A stretch of DNA of 64,000 nt from Branchiostoma belcheri (taxonomy: Eukaryota; Chordata; Leptocardii; Amphioxiformes; Branchiostomatidae), in NCBI RefSeq assembly GCF_001625305.1, contig NW_017803843.1, forward strand, positions 2,435,392 through 2,499,391, given 5' to 3'. Each line of letters opens with the position of its first letter. The first letter of the stretch is position 1. The notes below the pieces were generated by a model. It was not told the origin of the DNA, did not search any database, and saw only the letters and a program-made list of their open reading frames with translations. Made by a program: the position numbers and the translations under genes. Shown piece by piece: positions 1 to 10,182 of the stretch.

Positions 1-33
1 TATTCAAATCAGAGCTATCATCCATAGCAATAC

Positions 34-2022
34 CGTGGGAGCCTGTGGCGAGGACAGGGGACCAATCTAAAGAGCTGCGGACACGAGTAGAGGAAGTTCA
101 GGATCTGAGGGATGAAGAACAGCAGCATGGTCTTGCTAAAGTGAGACAAGATGCCCACCACAGCAAACGTCATCCCAGCAAAGTAGCAAAAAGGTGTCTC
201 CCACAAACACCTGGGATGGATACCTGCCAAGGACAAAGATGCAATAATATAGCAATTGTATTGATATACATGTACCTTGGATGTTCATCAGTGTCAAATA
301 GTGAGAAAATAAGCACAACAAAATCCCTTTTCTTTTATAGATACATCAATGCATATGAATTTGTGTTCTCATGTTCAATCATACTTGTTAACTGACTTTT
401 CTCACTCCAAGCAGTTAACTTGTGGGCCAAGACTATATTTTATTAGACATACCATAAGGATAAGATATACATGTATATAACTTACCAGTTGTAGCATAAA
501 AGTGCAAAGGAGACAGCACAAAACGGAATCATGAAGTACAGGGAAAAGATGTGGTCTTCACTGAAGTCACCTGCATTAAAGAAATAATAAAAGGGGTCAA
601 TGCAGTATTCATGAGCAAAGACTTTGTCTCGACTCGCATTATTTCCTTCAACCAAGGAGGTTTCAATCAAAAGGATTTTAAACCTCCTTGCTTCAACTCT
701 TATCCCTTGCATTTTACAAGTACAGTACAAAAGTTTGAGAACAATGTACCTGAGAGTTCAAGTAGATTAAAAATGGTGATTGACAGCCCAATGATCAATG
801 ACTGCCCAGTCTCCACACCATTGATACCAGCCAGGATATTTATTGCATTGGTGCAGAACACAGCCAACATGCCCATGTAGACATAGTACAGCAGGCCTGT
901 GAAGGGAAATAGAGAGATGTTAATGACTGTGTGAACATTTCTTTAATGTGTAAGATATTGCATTAAGGACATGGTGGGATCACCAAAACACAAAGCACTC
1001 TAAGTTGACAGCAGTTTACACATACACACACACATGGCAGTGCAATTTCACATATACACTTAGTATATGTGACAATTTCACATATACACTTAGTATATGT
1101 GACAAGTATGTGGAAATTGTCTTACCCAGGTCTATAGACAGTCCTAAGAAGGACCTGAATGGCTTTGGAACAATGATGGTTGTGAGGTCAAATGTAGTGA
1201 AGTAGACCATGAGGAGGGGCAGGGAGGCGATGGTGGGCAGCCACAGCTTGTGTCGCCACTTCAGGGCCAGCGCATCATCCACAAACCCCAGGAAGATCAT
1301 ACAGGAGATGGACAGGAGCGCACCCAGGAACTCTACAAACTGGGGAAACAATCATGGTGCTGCCTCAAACTGGTAGCCAGTCTATGGCTTGCTCATGCAT
1401 GAATAATTGACTTAAACAAACAGACAGACAGACAGATATACATGTAATATCCTGCAAGCATAGTCTGACTTTTTGCCATTTCACCATTATTATTCCAAAG
1501 ATAAGATGACACATACATCTGCATGTGGGAACTCATGTTGTGTCTGTGGCTTGACTGACACCCAGTACTCCAGGAATGGGAAGGGGATGAACAGGAACAT
1601 GATGATCAGGAACATGGCTCCACTTATCATCCCTGCTGACTCTGGGCTGCAAAAATAAAACAGCAGAATCAAGTTAGATCATAAACAGCTGACCCAGAGG
1701 GCATGATGGACTGACTCAAGCATGAGTGGGGTCAGGTATATAACGTTACATACATATACCAAAATGATGAAAATTATACACAATGTGACTTTCATCATAT
1801 GCAGTTCGTCACTTGAGGTAGCAAAAGTATAGCTTGTAAAAGTTGTATATTATTAGTTGAACAATTGTTGTGTGCTTACATCTCCTTTTGGACAGTCTTG
1901 TTGAGATCTTTCCCTTTGAAGCCAGCCTTCATGAAAACTTCTCCAAACTGGGGGATGACTTTGAGAGTGACCAGCATGCCCAGGGCAGACAGGCAGGTGC
2001 TGATGACCAGTGGGTAGTGCAT
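34..2022 (-). CDS. DPAGT1: DPAGT1: UDP-GlcNAc:dolichyl-phosphate GlcNAc-1-phosphate transferase (partial, 3' end beyond the window)
   Basis: The enzyme moves GlcNAc-1-phosphate from UDP-GlcNAc to dolichyl phosphate in the ER membrane, the first step of N-glycan precursor assembly and the tunicamycin target. Coding exons, in transcript order: 2022-1880 (exon runs from acceptor 2055), 1646-1517, 1339-1126, 896-750, 570-486, 223-34. All junctions are GT-AG and phases agree. Family motifs seen: DLNKT and IPES at the first junction, [14 protein letters not shown] (acidic DD pair), [52 protein letters not shown]. The protein is strongly hydrophobic, as expected for a polytopic enzyme. The start at 2022 (MHYPLV, A at -3) is chosen by alignment with the recalled human N-terminus; the frame stays open upstream to 2055, so a short upstream coding exon is possible. 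The exon at 223-34 has one extra base in the A5 run at 188-192. The last exon(s), about 100 residues, lie left of position 1. Confidence 0.96.
188..192 (-). other. DPAGT1: Apparent +1 frameshift in DPAGT1 exon
   Basis: On the coding strand the run reads ACC TTTTT GC. The conserved GDTFCYFAGM motif needs four T, but five are present. Frame 1 gives VFVGDTF then LLLCW; the next frame resumes FCYFAGMTF and stays open for about 55 residues to a plausible donor at 33-28. Both sides are well conserved, so a homopolymer sequencing or assembly error is likelier than a real lesion. Confidence 0.85.
1043..1102. repeat. 30-bp tandem duplication in DPAGT1 intron
   Basis: Two identical 30-bp units (1043-1072 and 1073-1102), each containing the near-palindrome CATATACACTTAGTATATG. 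They lie 24 bp from the exon boundary at 1126, on its donor side. No gene lies in the unit. Confidence 0.9.
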
Positions 2023-2055
2023 CGTGGTCTCTGGAGTATAAACATCCAAACTGTG

Positions 2056-2985
2056 CTGTAAGGACAAGATTACATTAGGAAACAAATCACTTTTTGGTAC
2101 AGATGATTATTTCTGGTTTTAAATCAACAGGCCAAATGCAGCCTGCCAAATGTATCACAAGGCCAAGGGTGTGAAGGCCAAGGGTTTCATTTTTTTAGAT
2201 ATTAAATATCGATCAAGATATGATATAACGTTAATTATACTAAAATACATTTGGTTTGCCTGACTTTTTTTTAGAAACGCAAATATGTTAGGATGAAGGC
2301 TCTACTTCGGTAGGAAAAGTGATTGCACATGCAGAGTCGTGATTAGATTACTAAAGCAGTTTTAATACCAGACTGACCAATGAAGTTGAGACCACCACCA
2401 TGCACCACGATGGATCAAGACGTTCCTACAATGCCGCTACTTTCGGTCGAGTTGGTTGTTTTTGGTTCCACGAGGCGAATCAACCTATAGTTTATACAGT
2501 CTCCTGCTTGATGACGTGTTTGTAAATTCACCTGAATGATGTAAGGTTGGTGCAAAGTGTCGCAGACTAGATGGACCTCCTACTCCTGCAGTGCGACTTC
2601 TGATCAGCTGATGAACCAACCTTTGACCCGTGGAAACGTAAAAAATATCCTTCCGCAGGAGCTAACAGGCTGCTGACCCCTGACACAATTTAGTACGGCA
2701 CAAGTAATCGATTCAGTACCAGAACAATAGTTGATGATCATAAAATATCACCATAGAACTGCGTAATTTCAATACTTTTATTGAAAAATGTACAGAATCA
2801 GTCTTTTGATGAAGAAGCCTGTGTTTTAGTCGATGGCGTAAGTGTGTTTTTGGAGTGAGTGCTGCGGTTTGCCGTGTCAGACTAGAGTACGTGGCCGTCG
2901 CCATCTTAGGGGAGGAGAGCCGGTGTGTGCACGAAAGTCAGCCTGAAGTCAGCTTCTTCTCTCTCTCTCCGACGTCGTTATCACC
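2056..2985. promoter_or_regulatory. Divergent promoter region between DPAGT1 and ARCN1
   Basis: About 930 bp separate the acceptor of the first visible DPAGT1 exon from the ARCN1 start codon, so the genes are head to head. It must hold both transcription starts and probably a 5' DPAGT1 exon. A YY1-type motif lies at 2896-2909 and a CT-rich tract (TCTTCTCTCTCTCTCC) at 2954-2970 just upstream of the ARCN1 ATG. An ORF on the minus strand from 2904 (MATATYSS...) starts at the motif but matches no family I know. Confidence 0.6.
2896..2909 (-). promoter_or_regulatory. YY1/TISU-like motif (AAGATGGCGAC)
   Basis: The minus strand reads CTAAGATGGCGACG, close to the YY1 core AAGATGGCGGC. It lies 77 bp upstream of the ARCN1 start and points toward DPAGT1. 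Such motifs sit just downstream of transcription starts in many housekeeping genes, so it could serve either gene. Function is inferred. Confidence 0.55.
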
Positions 2986-5900
2986 ATGGTAAGTACCGAT
3001 TCTTTTAGCACATTTTCAGCATTTTTATGTGACAGCGCTTGTGGGTGTGTTGTTAGTCGAAAAGTAAATCAACGCTTCTGCCTCTTTCGTCAAGCTACTG
3101 CTCAAGTTGTGGTCACGCTGTTGTCAACGTTTCATGAATATTACTAGTATATCTGCATCACATCTAGCTATTCTAAGGATCAGACGTATACTTCACGTTC
3201 TGTCGTCATCTGAAGTGTTGCTGCCATCCCCGGAATACTTCTAAACTAAGATTTCGGTGCTAGATTATATTGTTTATACTGAAATTCCGTAATGCTATGC
3301 AAAATGCAACCTGTGAAGGTGTTTCATAAATTTCGTATCTTTTTGTAAATTGTAGGTCCTGTTGGCGGCTGCAGTTTGCACCAAGTCCGGGAAAGGTAAG
3401 GAGAAATAAGCTAAAAGAAAAAATGATGATGTTGTTTGGAAATGGAAAACGTAAATTATGATGTTTCCATATCTTTAAATTATCATAACAATATCAGTCG
3501 TAAAAGTTCCTCCAGTCTTCCGATGAAATATAATATGATATAGATTTTAATTTGAGAAATATGTGCTGTGACATGTTCAACTCACTGCGTATTCCAGTGG
3601 TTAGTGACCCTCCCTCTGGACCAAGAGGTCTTGTGTACGAATCTAGGCTGTTGTTGCTTACTTGATGTGCACACAACTCTCAGAAAGGGTCTCAGTCGGA
3701 CTGTCCTGTGAATGAAACATTAAGCCATGGTTCACTGTTCATTGTGCTAAACTGGTTATTGTTCTCTTCCTTTGTCAGCCATAATTTCCCGGCAGTTTGT
3801 GGAGATGACACGATCCCGTATCGAGGGTTTGCTGGCTGCATTTCCCAAGCTGATGAACACGGGCAAGCAGCACACGTTCGTGGAGACGGAGAGTGTGCGC
3901 TACGTTTACCAGCCGTTAGAGAAGCTGTACATGCTTCTCATCACCACTAAGAACAGCAACATCCTGGAGGATCTGGAGACCCTGAGGCTCTTCTCAAGAG
4001 TGGTCAGTATTAAACTACATGTATTATACATCCAGCAAAGTGGTTCACAATTGTAGTTTTATTTATGATCAAATAATACATGACTGACCTTGTAGGTCTG
4101 TAAACTCATTGTTGGCCTGATATCTGTAAGATTGCTTCACCCTTTTGTTGACGTTCTGTACTTCTTTTCCAGATTCCTGAGTACTGTAAAGTGATGGAGG
4201 AGTCAGAAATAGTGGACCAGTCCTTCCCTCTCATCTTTGCCTTTGATGAGATCGTTGCCCTCGGTTACAGAGAGAATGTGAACCTGGCCCAGATTAGAAC
4301 CTTCACAGAGATGGACTCCCATGAGGAGAAGGTGTTCAAGGCTGTCAGAGAGGTACAGAAAGTAGACTTTGTATACTAGTATCTTTTCAAGGATTTGTAT
4401 AATGCATATAATCAACTTGGGACAAGATCACCAGAAATTAATTCATTTGGTTTTCCAAATAAAGGTATTTATGAAGACAATTATATGTTGTGTCAAGCAA
4501 ATGCATTATAGCTACTTCATTTCTTGCATGACAATTGCTTGTTCACCCCTAGTCTCAAGAGCGTGAAGCCATCCAGGAGATGAAAAAGAAAGCCAAGGAG
4601 CTGCAAGCTGCCCGACGGGAAGCAGAGAGGACTGGGAAGAAGACTCCCGGGTTTGGTGGGGGATTTGGAGGTGGTTCTCGCTCATCTGGAGAATCAGTTC
4701 CTGTCATGGCTGATGATTACAAGCCTGAGCCAGCAAAACCTACATACACAGCACCCAAGTTAGTTGGACTTGGGTTTTTTTTTCTTCAGTTTTTGGACAT
4801 TTCGTACCATTAATCATTTATACTGGAGTAAGGCAAACCATTCATTTATCTGTGGTGTAAATGTTTGCTGTTTTGTGACGGACAGAGAGAAAGAGAGGAT
4901 TGTGAATGAAGATTGTGCTAAAATGTATTTTGTTCGATGCACTCCACCAGACCCAGCCCATCAGGCAGAGCCATGAAGCTGGGTAGTAAGGGTAAGGATG
5001 TGGACCACTTTGTGGACAAGCTTGTATCAGAGGGCCAGGAGGTGGCCAGCACCAAGTCATCCAGGCAGTCAGCTCAGGCCGCTAAAATAGCCACTCCTGC
5101 TATTCACACAGAAAGGTAGGTGGTCATCATATCAGACAGCACAGGAGAGGAATCATTTTTAGAAATATGTAGAGTAGTTCATCTGTACAGCAAGTAAGTT
5201 TCTTGTTGTTTTTTTTTGTGGATTTGCTTTAAGAATAATTGTGTTCAAAGTTCAAACCATGCTAAGGCCACACCAATTTAATTTGTTTGTTCTCGGATTT
5301 TTTCATGAAAAATGTAAAGCGACAGGGCGGAAAAAAAAAAAACATGCCCAAATGGTAAAGCTAAGGCTGGAAAAAGGGATTGAGAACAAAGCTATGACTA
5401 TACATGCTAAAACATTGCTGTTTTATAGCCTATGTATCAAGGATCAATTATTGATGTTATTGATTTCTAATTACTAGTAACAAGAATTAATTTTTTTTCT
5501 TTTCATTTTGCGATTTTTTGAAGCGGCAATTCCGAGAACCAACAAATTAAATTGGTGTGGCCTAAGGATGGTCTAGAGAATTGCATTGATGTATACATTT
5601 GAAGCAAACACTTGCTTAAAGGTTAGTTGAGTAATGTAGATGAAATTTTTGTTGGCACATTTTGAATGTGTACTCTAACGTATCTGCTATACTTTTCCAG
5701 TGTCCATCTGCGTATTGAAGAGAAGGTGACTCTGACAGCTAGACGAGATGGTGGCCTGGACAACATGGAGATCCACGGGATGATCTCACTCCGCATATCT
5801 GATGAACAGTATGGCAAGATCATCCTCGCTGTAGAAAACCAGGAAGCTCGTGGAGCACAGATACAGGTGGGGATACTGCGTCTGTATGATCCATAATATG

Positions 5901-7629
5901 CCTGGAAAAAAATTGGCACCAAAACATGTCTTGAACTGGTGTCAGTTTTCTCCCACAAAAGCAATGTTGTAGCTAGCAAGTGTGACACAAGAAGGAGGGC
6001 CTGCAAGCCCTTTTTTGTAAGGCGTAATCAGGCCGTTTTAGACTTCATAATTCGTAGGCAGCCTCCACAAAAATCAACGTAATTCGTAATTGGACATTAG
6101 CCGCAAATCGTAAAGTCGTAATCAGCTCTGAGACTTTAACGTAATTCGTAATAGGCGGCGAAAATTTTGCGTAATTCGTAATCACTACCCCCCCTTGCAG
6201 GCCCTCAAGAAGGCATTTGCAATAGATTTATTTATTTGGAATTTACTTAAAGTCCAATTGCTCACTTTTCCTCACTGTACATTAAAGGCTTCACAAAGTT
6301 GATGATAAGGTATGTTTCTTTTTGTAGACACATCCCAATGTGGACAAGAAGCTGTTCCAGTCAAAGTCAGAGATCGGCCTGAAGAATCCCAACAAACCAT
6401 TCCCCATCAACAATGACATCGGGGTGATGAGATGGAGGCTGCAGTCCAATGATGAGTCCCTCATGCCATTGTCAAGTCAGTACAGCAACAGTATATTCTA
6501 CTAAATTTCAACAGCGTACACCCTTTTATCAAGTTAAGGGCATTTGCAGAAAAAAACAAAGGGGTATAGATTTGTAGATGGCTCAGAAACTTAACATTTG
6601 GAAACTTAAATTGTTAAGTGCCTGCTGATTCGAGACATAATTAAAAAGCAAAGTTTTATTGTCTTATCACCATTTGAAGTAACAAGATGGTTGTGGTTTG
6701 TTGCAGTAAACTGCTGGCCCACTGAGAGTGCGGATGGATGTGATGTTAATGTGGAGTATGAGTTGGAACAGGAGCAGCTGGAACTGAATGATGTCGTTAT
6801 CTCCATTCCTTTGCCGTAAGTACTGTTGTGCTCTGCTCATGCAGACATTGTTGTTAAGGACTAAAACCATGATAAGCAAGATTATAGCAGTAAAACTGCT
6901 TTCCCATTGCCATTACATACTTTCAAGTATGTATACTCATGTTGAAAATATTCAGTCAAATTCAATGAGGGAGGGACTAGTACATGTGTTGCAACTAATA
7001 TACCACTTTCTTGTTAACAGTATGGCTTCCTCTATATTTTTCTACTTGTAGTTTTCTTTCCTCATCAAAGAAAGATAATGCAATTGACCCTTTTGACATG
7101 ACATTGCTCCTTGTATATTCCTGTTGGTGGAACTTTATATTGTCTGTCCCTCCCAGGTCTGGAGTTGGAGCACCAGTTGTAGGTGACCTGGATGGAGAGT
7201 ACCATGTGGACAGCAGGAGAGGCATGCTGGAGTGGAGGCTACCTGTCATCGACGCCTCCAACAAGTCAGGCAGCCTGGAGTTCAGCTGTCACGGCCACTC
7301 CGATGACTTCTTCCCAGTCTCCGTCTCATTCGTATCCACCAAGTCTTACTGTGATGTCACGGTAGGTTTTACTTTACATTACTCTTGTTGATGAGAGGTA
7401 AAGCCACTTGTTTTCCTAAAACACCCCTTTGTTACTTATCTAAGAAACCATTATCATGATTTTGTGCCTTTGCAAACTTTTTCACTGGTAATGCTGAGAA
7501 TACCTTTGTATGGAGTTACCACTTTACTGTTGTACACAGGTGAGTGGAATAAGAATGGTGGATGGTGGCCAGCCAGTCAAGTACTCATCAGATACAGCAT
7601 TGCTGGTGGAGAAGTACGAGATACTTTAA
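2986..7629 (+). CDS. ARCN1: ARCN1: coatomer (COPI) subunit delta
   Basis: Delta-COP is the medium subunit of the COPI coat, which drives Golgi-to-ER and intra-Golgi vesicle traffic. Exons: 2986-2988, 3356-3395, 3779-4002, 4173-4352, 4553-4758, 4951-5115, 5701-5866, 6328-6475, 6707-6815, 7157-7361, 7540-7629. All junctions are GT-AG and in phase; total 1536 nt, 511 aa, the same length as I recall for the human protein. Residues 1-140 form the longin-like N-terminal domain ([55 protein letters not shown]). A charged helix and Gly-rich linker follow ([25 protein letters not shown]), then the mu-homology domain from about residue 275 ([49 protein letters not shown] end). Exon 1 encodes only the start codon. 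The fifth and sixth introns are large and carry transposon relics. Confidence 0.98.
3585..3755 (+). repeat. tRNA-derived SINE relic in ARCN1 intron 2
   Basis: The head (3585-3650) resembles a tRNA: a box-A-like CCAGTGGTTAGTGACC near 3594 and a box-B-like TGTGTACGAATCT at 3632-3644, about the right distance apart. A tail with the SINE-like phrases GGACTGTCC and ACATTAAGCCATGG follows. No intact tRNA cloverleaf is claimed; the 3' limit is approximate. Confidence 0.5.
5266..5562. mobile_element. 297-bp inverted-repeat element (MITE) with TAA target duplication, ARCN1 intron 6
   Basis: The ends are inverted repeats of about 35 bp with one or two mismatches: the left begins GGCCACACCAATTTAATTTG and the right is its reverse complement. 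Trinucleotide TAA flanks both sides (5263-5265 and 5563-5565), typical of PIF/Harbinger-type insertion, though TA-type insertion with a chance third base is also possible. The interior has a poly-A run and no transposase, so it is non-autonomous. Confidence 0.75.
5996..6205 (+). mobile_element. hAT-like MITE, copy 1 (ARCN1 intron 7)
   Basis: A 210-bp element with terminal inverted repeats AGGGCCTGCAAG / CTTGCAGGCCCT. It is flanked by an exact 8-bp duplication CAAGAAGG (5988-5995 and 6206-6213), the size hAT transposases make. The interior has repeated GTAATTCGTAAT-type words and no ORF. The second copy is at 16189-16396 in inverted orientation. Confidence 0.85.
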
Positions 7630-7789
7630 CATGGTAGAACAGATGGATGGGACACAACAGGGGGGAAAGGCCATCCAATAGTCGTCAATTAGAATGAAAA
7701 TGTACTTTCGGACTGATTGTAAATGTTTCAAAGTTGTAAGGGAAACAGAAACAGGACAGGATGACTGGGGGGGGGGGGATAGGGTACGA

Positions 7790-7795
7790 AATAAA
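7790..7795 (+). terminator. Candidate ARCN1 polyadenylation signal AATAAA
   Basis: Canonical hexamer 161 bp after the ARCN1 stop codon. Another hexamer follows near 8396, so the true 3' end is not settled by sequence alone. Confidence 0.45.
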
Positions 7796-8907
7796 CCTGT
7801 CACATCAAGAACATGGTATGGTAAATAGACAATTATGTAGTCAACATGAAGAACTTTTTCAGTTGTTTCTATATGCTGTAGTCAGCATTTCCTCTCCAGC
7901 AGCATGCTAGTAGTATATTTTATTTCTAACTGTAGGTCTGTCACATCAGTATGAAAAGGCCTGTTTTACATTGTGCAAAGGAATACAATGTGTTTACAAT
8001 GCATTCCATCAGACTAATGCAGAATGAAATGACTTTACACGGTACGTACTGCAAGATATATTTGCCTCAGAGTCAGAATCAGATATGGGCATCACTGCAA
8101 CATGATGATTGTAACATAGTATAAAGGTCATCTTTGCATCACTGGTACTACCAACACAACCTTAACTTGTGCTACATTAGCATGCAAGAAATGACCATAG
8201 TAAATGTAGTTTAAGTTCTTGATCTTCAATAGTGTCCGAATACCATGTTCTTAATTTATTTCAACTGCACCTGATTTTGTGACACTTTTCTTGTCTCACT
8301 GTCAGCAGAACTACCGACAGTGGTACTTGCCACAAAAGCAGAAGTTACCTACAGTATGATAAAATGGGTCAGAACTAGAAGATTAGAGAATTTGAAATAA
8401 AACAAATATTAGACATATGAATAAAATCAAGATTCCCTGATGTGGATATAGTGTACTGTTAAAGCATTTTGGATGTTACATTCTGACAGTTACGGCTCGC
8501 ACTCTGACGAATAATGTTTAAAAGTGGCAATAAGATGTATTATTACATGGGGTTAGGAAGACCAGTTTTTCACTTTCAAAACTTGAGATGCAAAAATTTT
8601 TTTCATCATTTGGAGAGATAAGTATTGGATAAGCTAGGCTCAATGACTTGGACTATAGAATGATTTTAGATGCACTTTTGTTAGAAGGGACAATACACCA
8701 TACCTGTAGCCCATGATAATATACATTTGTAACTGTCAGAGCATTATGCACATCCTGGTATGTCAAGATGATGTGTGAAGACCCTAAATCTAATATTTCT
8801 GTATCTACCTTGTATATTGCTATAGCTATGATAGTATTAAGTATGAAATAAAAGTGTATTTGGAACCATGATTTTTCACCATTCATTTGGGTGTACATGT
8901 GTATTAC

Positions 8908-9240
8908 TACCTTCGCCAAGAAGGTTGTTTTCCGTTTATGTCTGTGTATGTGTGTATGTATGGGGTTTAGCATGATAACTCAAGAAGCTTTTGATGGATT
9001 GTCATGAAAGTTGGTAGTTGGGTAGGTCTTGATGAGACCTTAAATTGATTTGGCCTCCTGGCAGCTTGTTATGGTACTGCAGTGGAACTTCCGGATTTAA
9101 TATTTCTCGATCTGGACATGCAAGGGTTATGAATTTTGGATAGTATTGGTAGGCACTCGGCCAATGGCAAAGCTCAACGATCTTCAGCTCTCTCTGGTTG
9201 ATTTTGCCATCCCCAGGACCCAATCACTTCTCTTATTTTT
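8908..9240 (+). repeat. Dispersed repeat of the widespread 'TTCGCC-aagg-ATAACTCAA' type
   Basis: It begins TACCTTCGCCAAGAAGG and contains CATGATAACTCAAGAAGC followed by GATGGATTGTCATGAAAG. This word order recalls a repeat consensus I have seen in several marine invertebrate genomes; I cannot name its family. The limits, especially the right one, are approximate. Confidence 0.45.
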
Positions 9241-10182
9241 ATGCCCATTAGGATTGATATAGATCAATGGATTGTATATCCTGATTGGCTATTGTATTTT
9301 TCAAATTAACCAATCAGCTGCAATTTTGCTTGTCACCTTATGACTTTATGATTATACCCGCTGGAGGTCGCTTTTAAGCATCCAATGTAAAATCCCATTG
9401 TAGATTTTCTCACCCTGCAATAATTTTGTATTCCGCTAAAGGGCGCTTCTGTTACGCGGTCAAGATGAAGTTCAACAATGGCGACCATTTGGGTTGTTCT
9501 GAGTCTTCTGATCTTTAATGCATGGACAGAAACAAGGAGTTGTTGCTCAATAAAGGTAATTTCAAGTTAAATTGCATCGTCTGTGTAGTTTATATACTTT
9601 CTAGATGTCATGACCTTATTTGCATAATCTATGACAAGATATTAGAATAGTGTTCTTTCTTAAGATAAGGGTGAAGGATATGATCAAATGATCAAATGAT
9701 CAAATGATTCATGCAATTGAGGCTCTTATTTGCGAAATAAATTAGTTCCACCAGAAGGGTTAACATTATTTGGTGAGGGTATGAGGTCATGGATCTCTTT
9801 GTTATACATGTATCTCATACTCATAGCTATCAGTTGACAGTGTACATGATAAGGTTTTATGTTCCACTTCTATGTAAACATGTATGATGTTCTCACCCCT
9901 GTATCTGTCAAACTGTTAAGACTTGGACTTGATTCTTGTACCATTGGTACTGATAATTAGGATGCATCGATTGTAGAATTAAACCCTCTCCCCTTCTATG
10001 CAACATTATCAACAAAATCTAGAACACTTGGCAAAGCACAAATCTGTCAGACATATTAACACATAGTATGGCTACATTTACCTAGGTGTCCCTGAGAAAA
10101 TTTCCGAACACAGGATTACTTATTGATATACCGCAACAACTGTGAAGAATTTCTCAGACATTTCGAGTTAGAATCTTTAATT

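Larger units (their letters stand above)
7630..10182. other. Intergenic region between convergent ARCN1 and AP4M1
   Basis: Holds the ARCN1 3' UTR with candidate polyadenylation signals AATAAA at 7790-7795 and near 8396, then the 3' UTR of AP4M1 on the other strand (a minus-strand AATAAA lies at 8255-8260). A G9 run lies near 7770 and a dispersed repeat at 8908-9240. A 9-bp unit repeats three times near 9683-9710. No further gene is recognised. Confidence 0.6.

Noticed and set aside
2713..2904. Minus-strand frame MATATYSS... starting at the YY1-like ATG as a DPAGT1 first exon
   Set aside because: No good donor keeps the frame to the exon at 2055, and the peptide does not resemble the DPAGT1 N-terminus; it is more likely untranslated leader.
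3585..3660. Functional tRNA gene
   Set aside because: Only the box A and B words fit; no acceptor-stem pairing is evident and a SINE-like tail follows.
5623..6006. 127-codon minus-strand frame
   Set aside because: Antisense to ARCN1 exon 7 and its flanking intron; the plus strand is the conserved coding strand.
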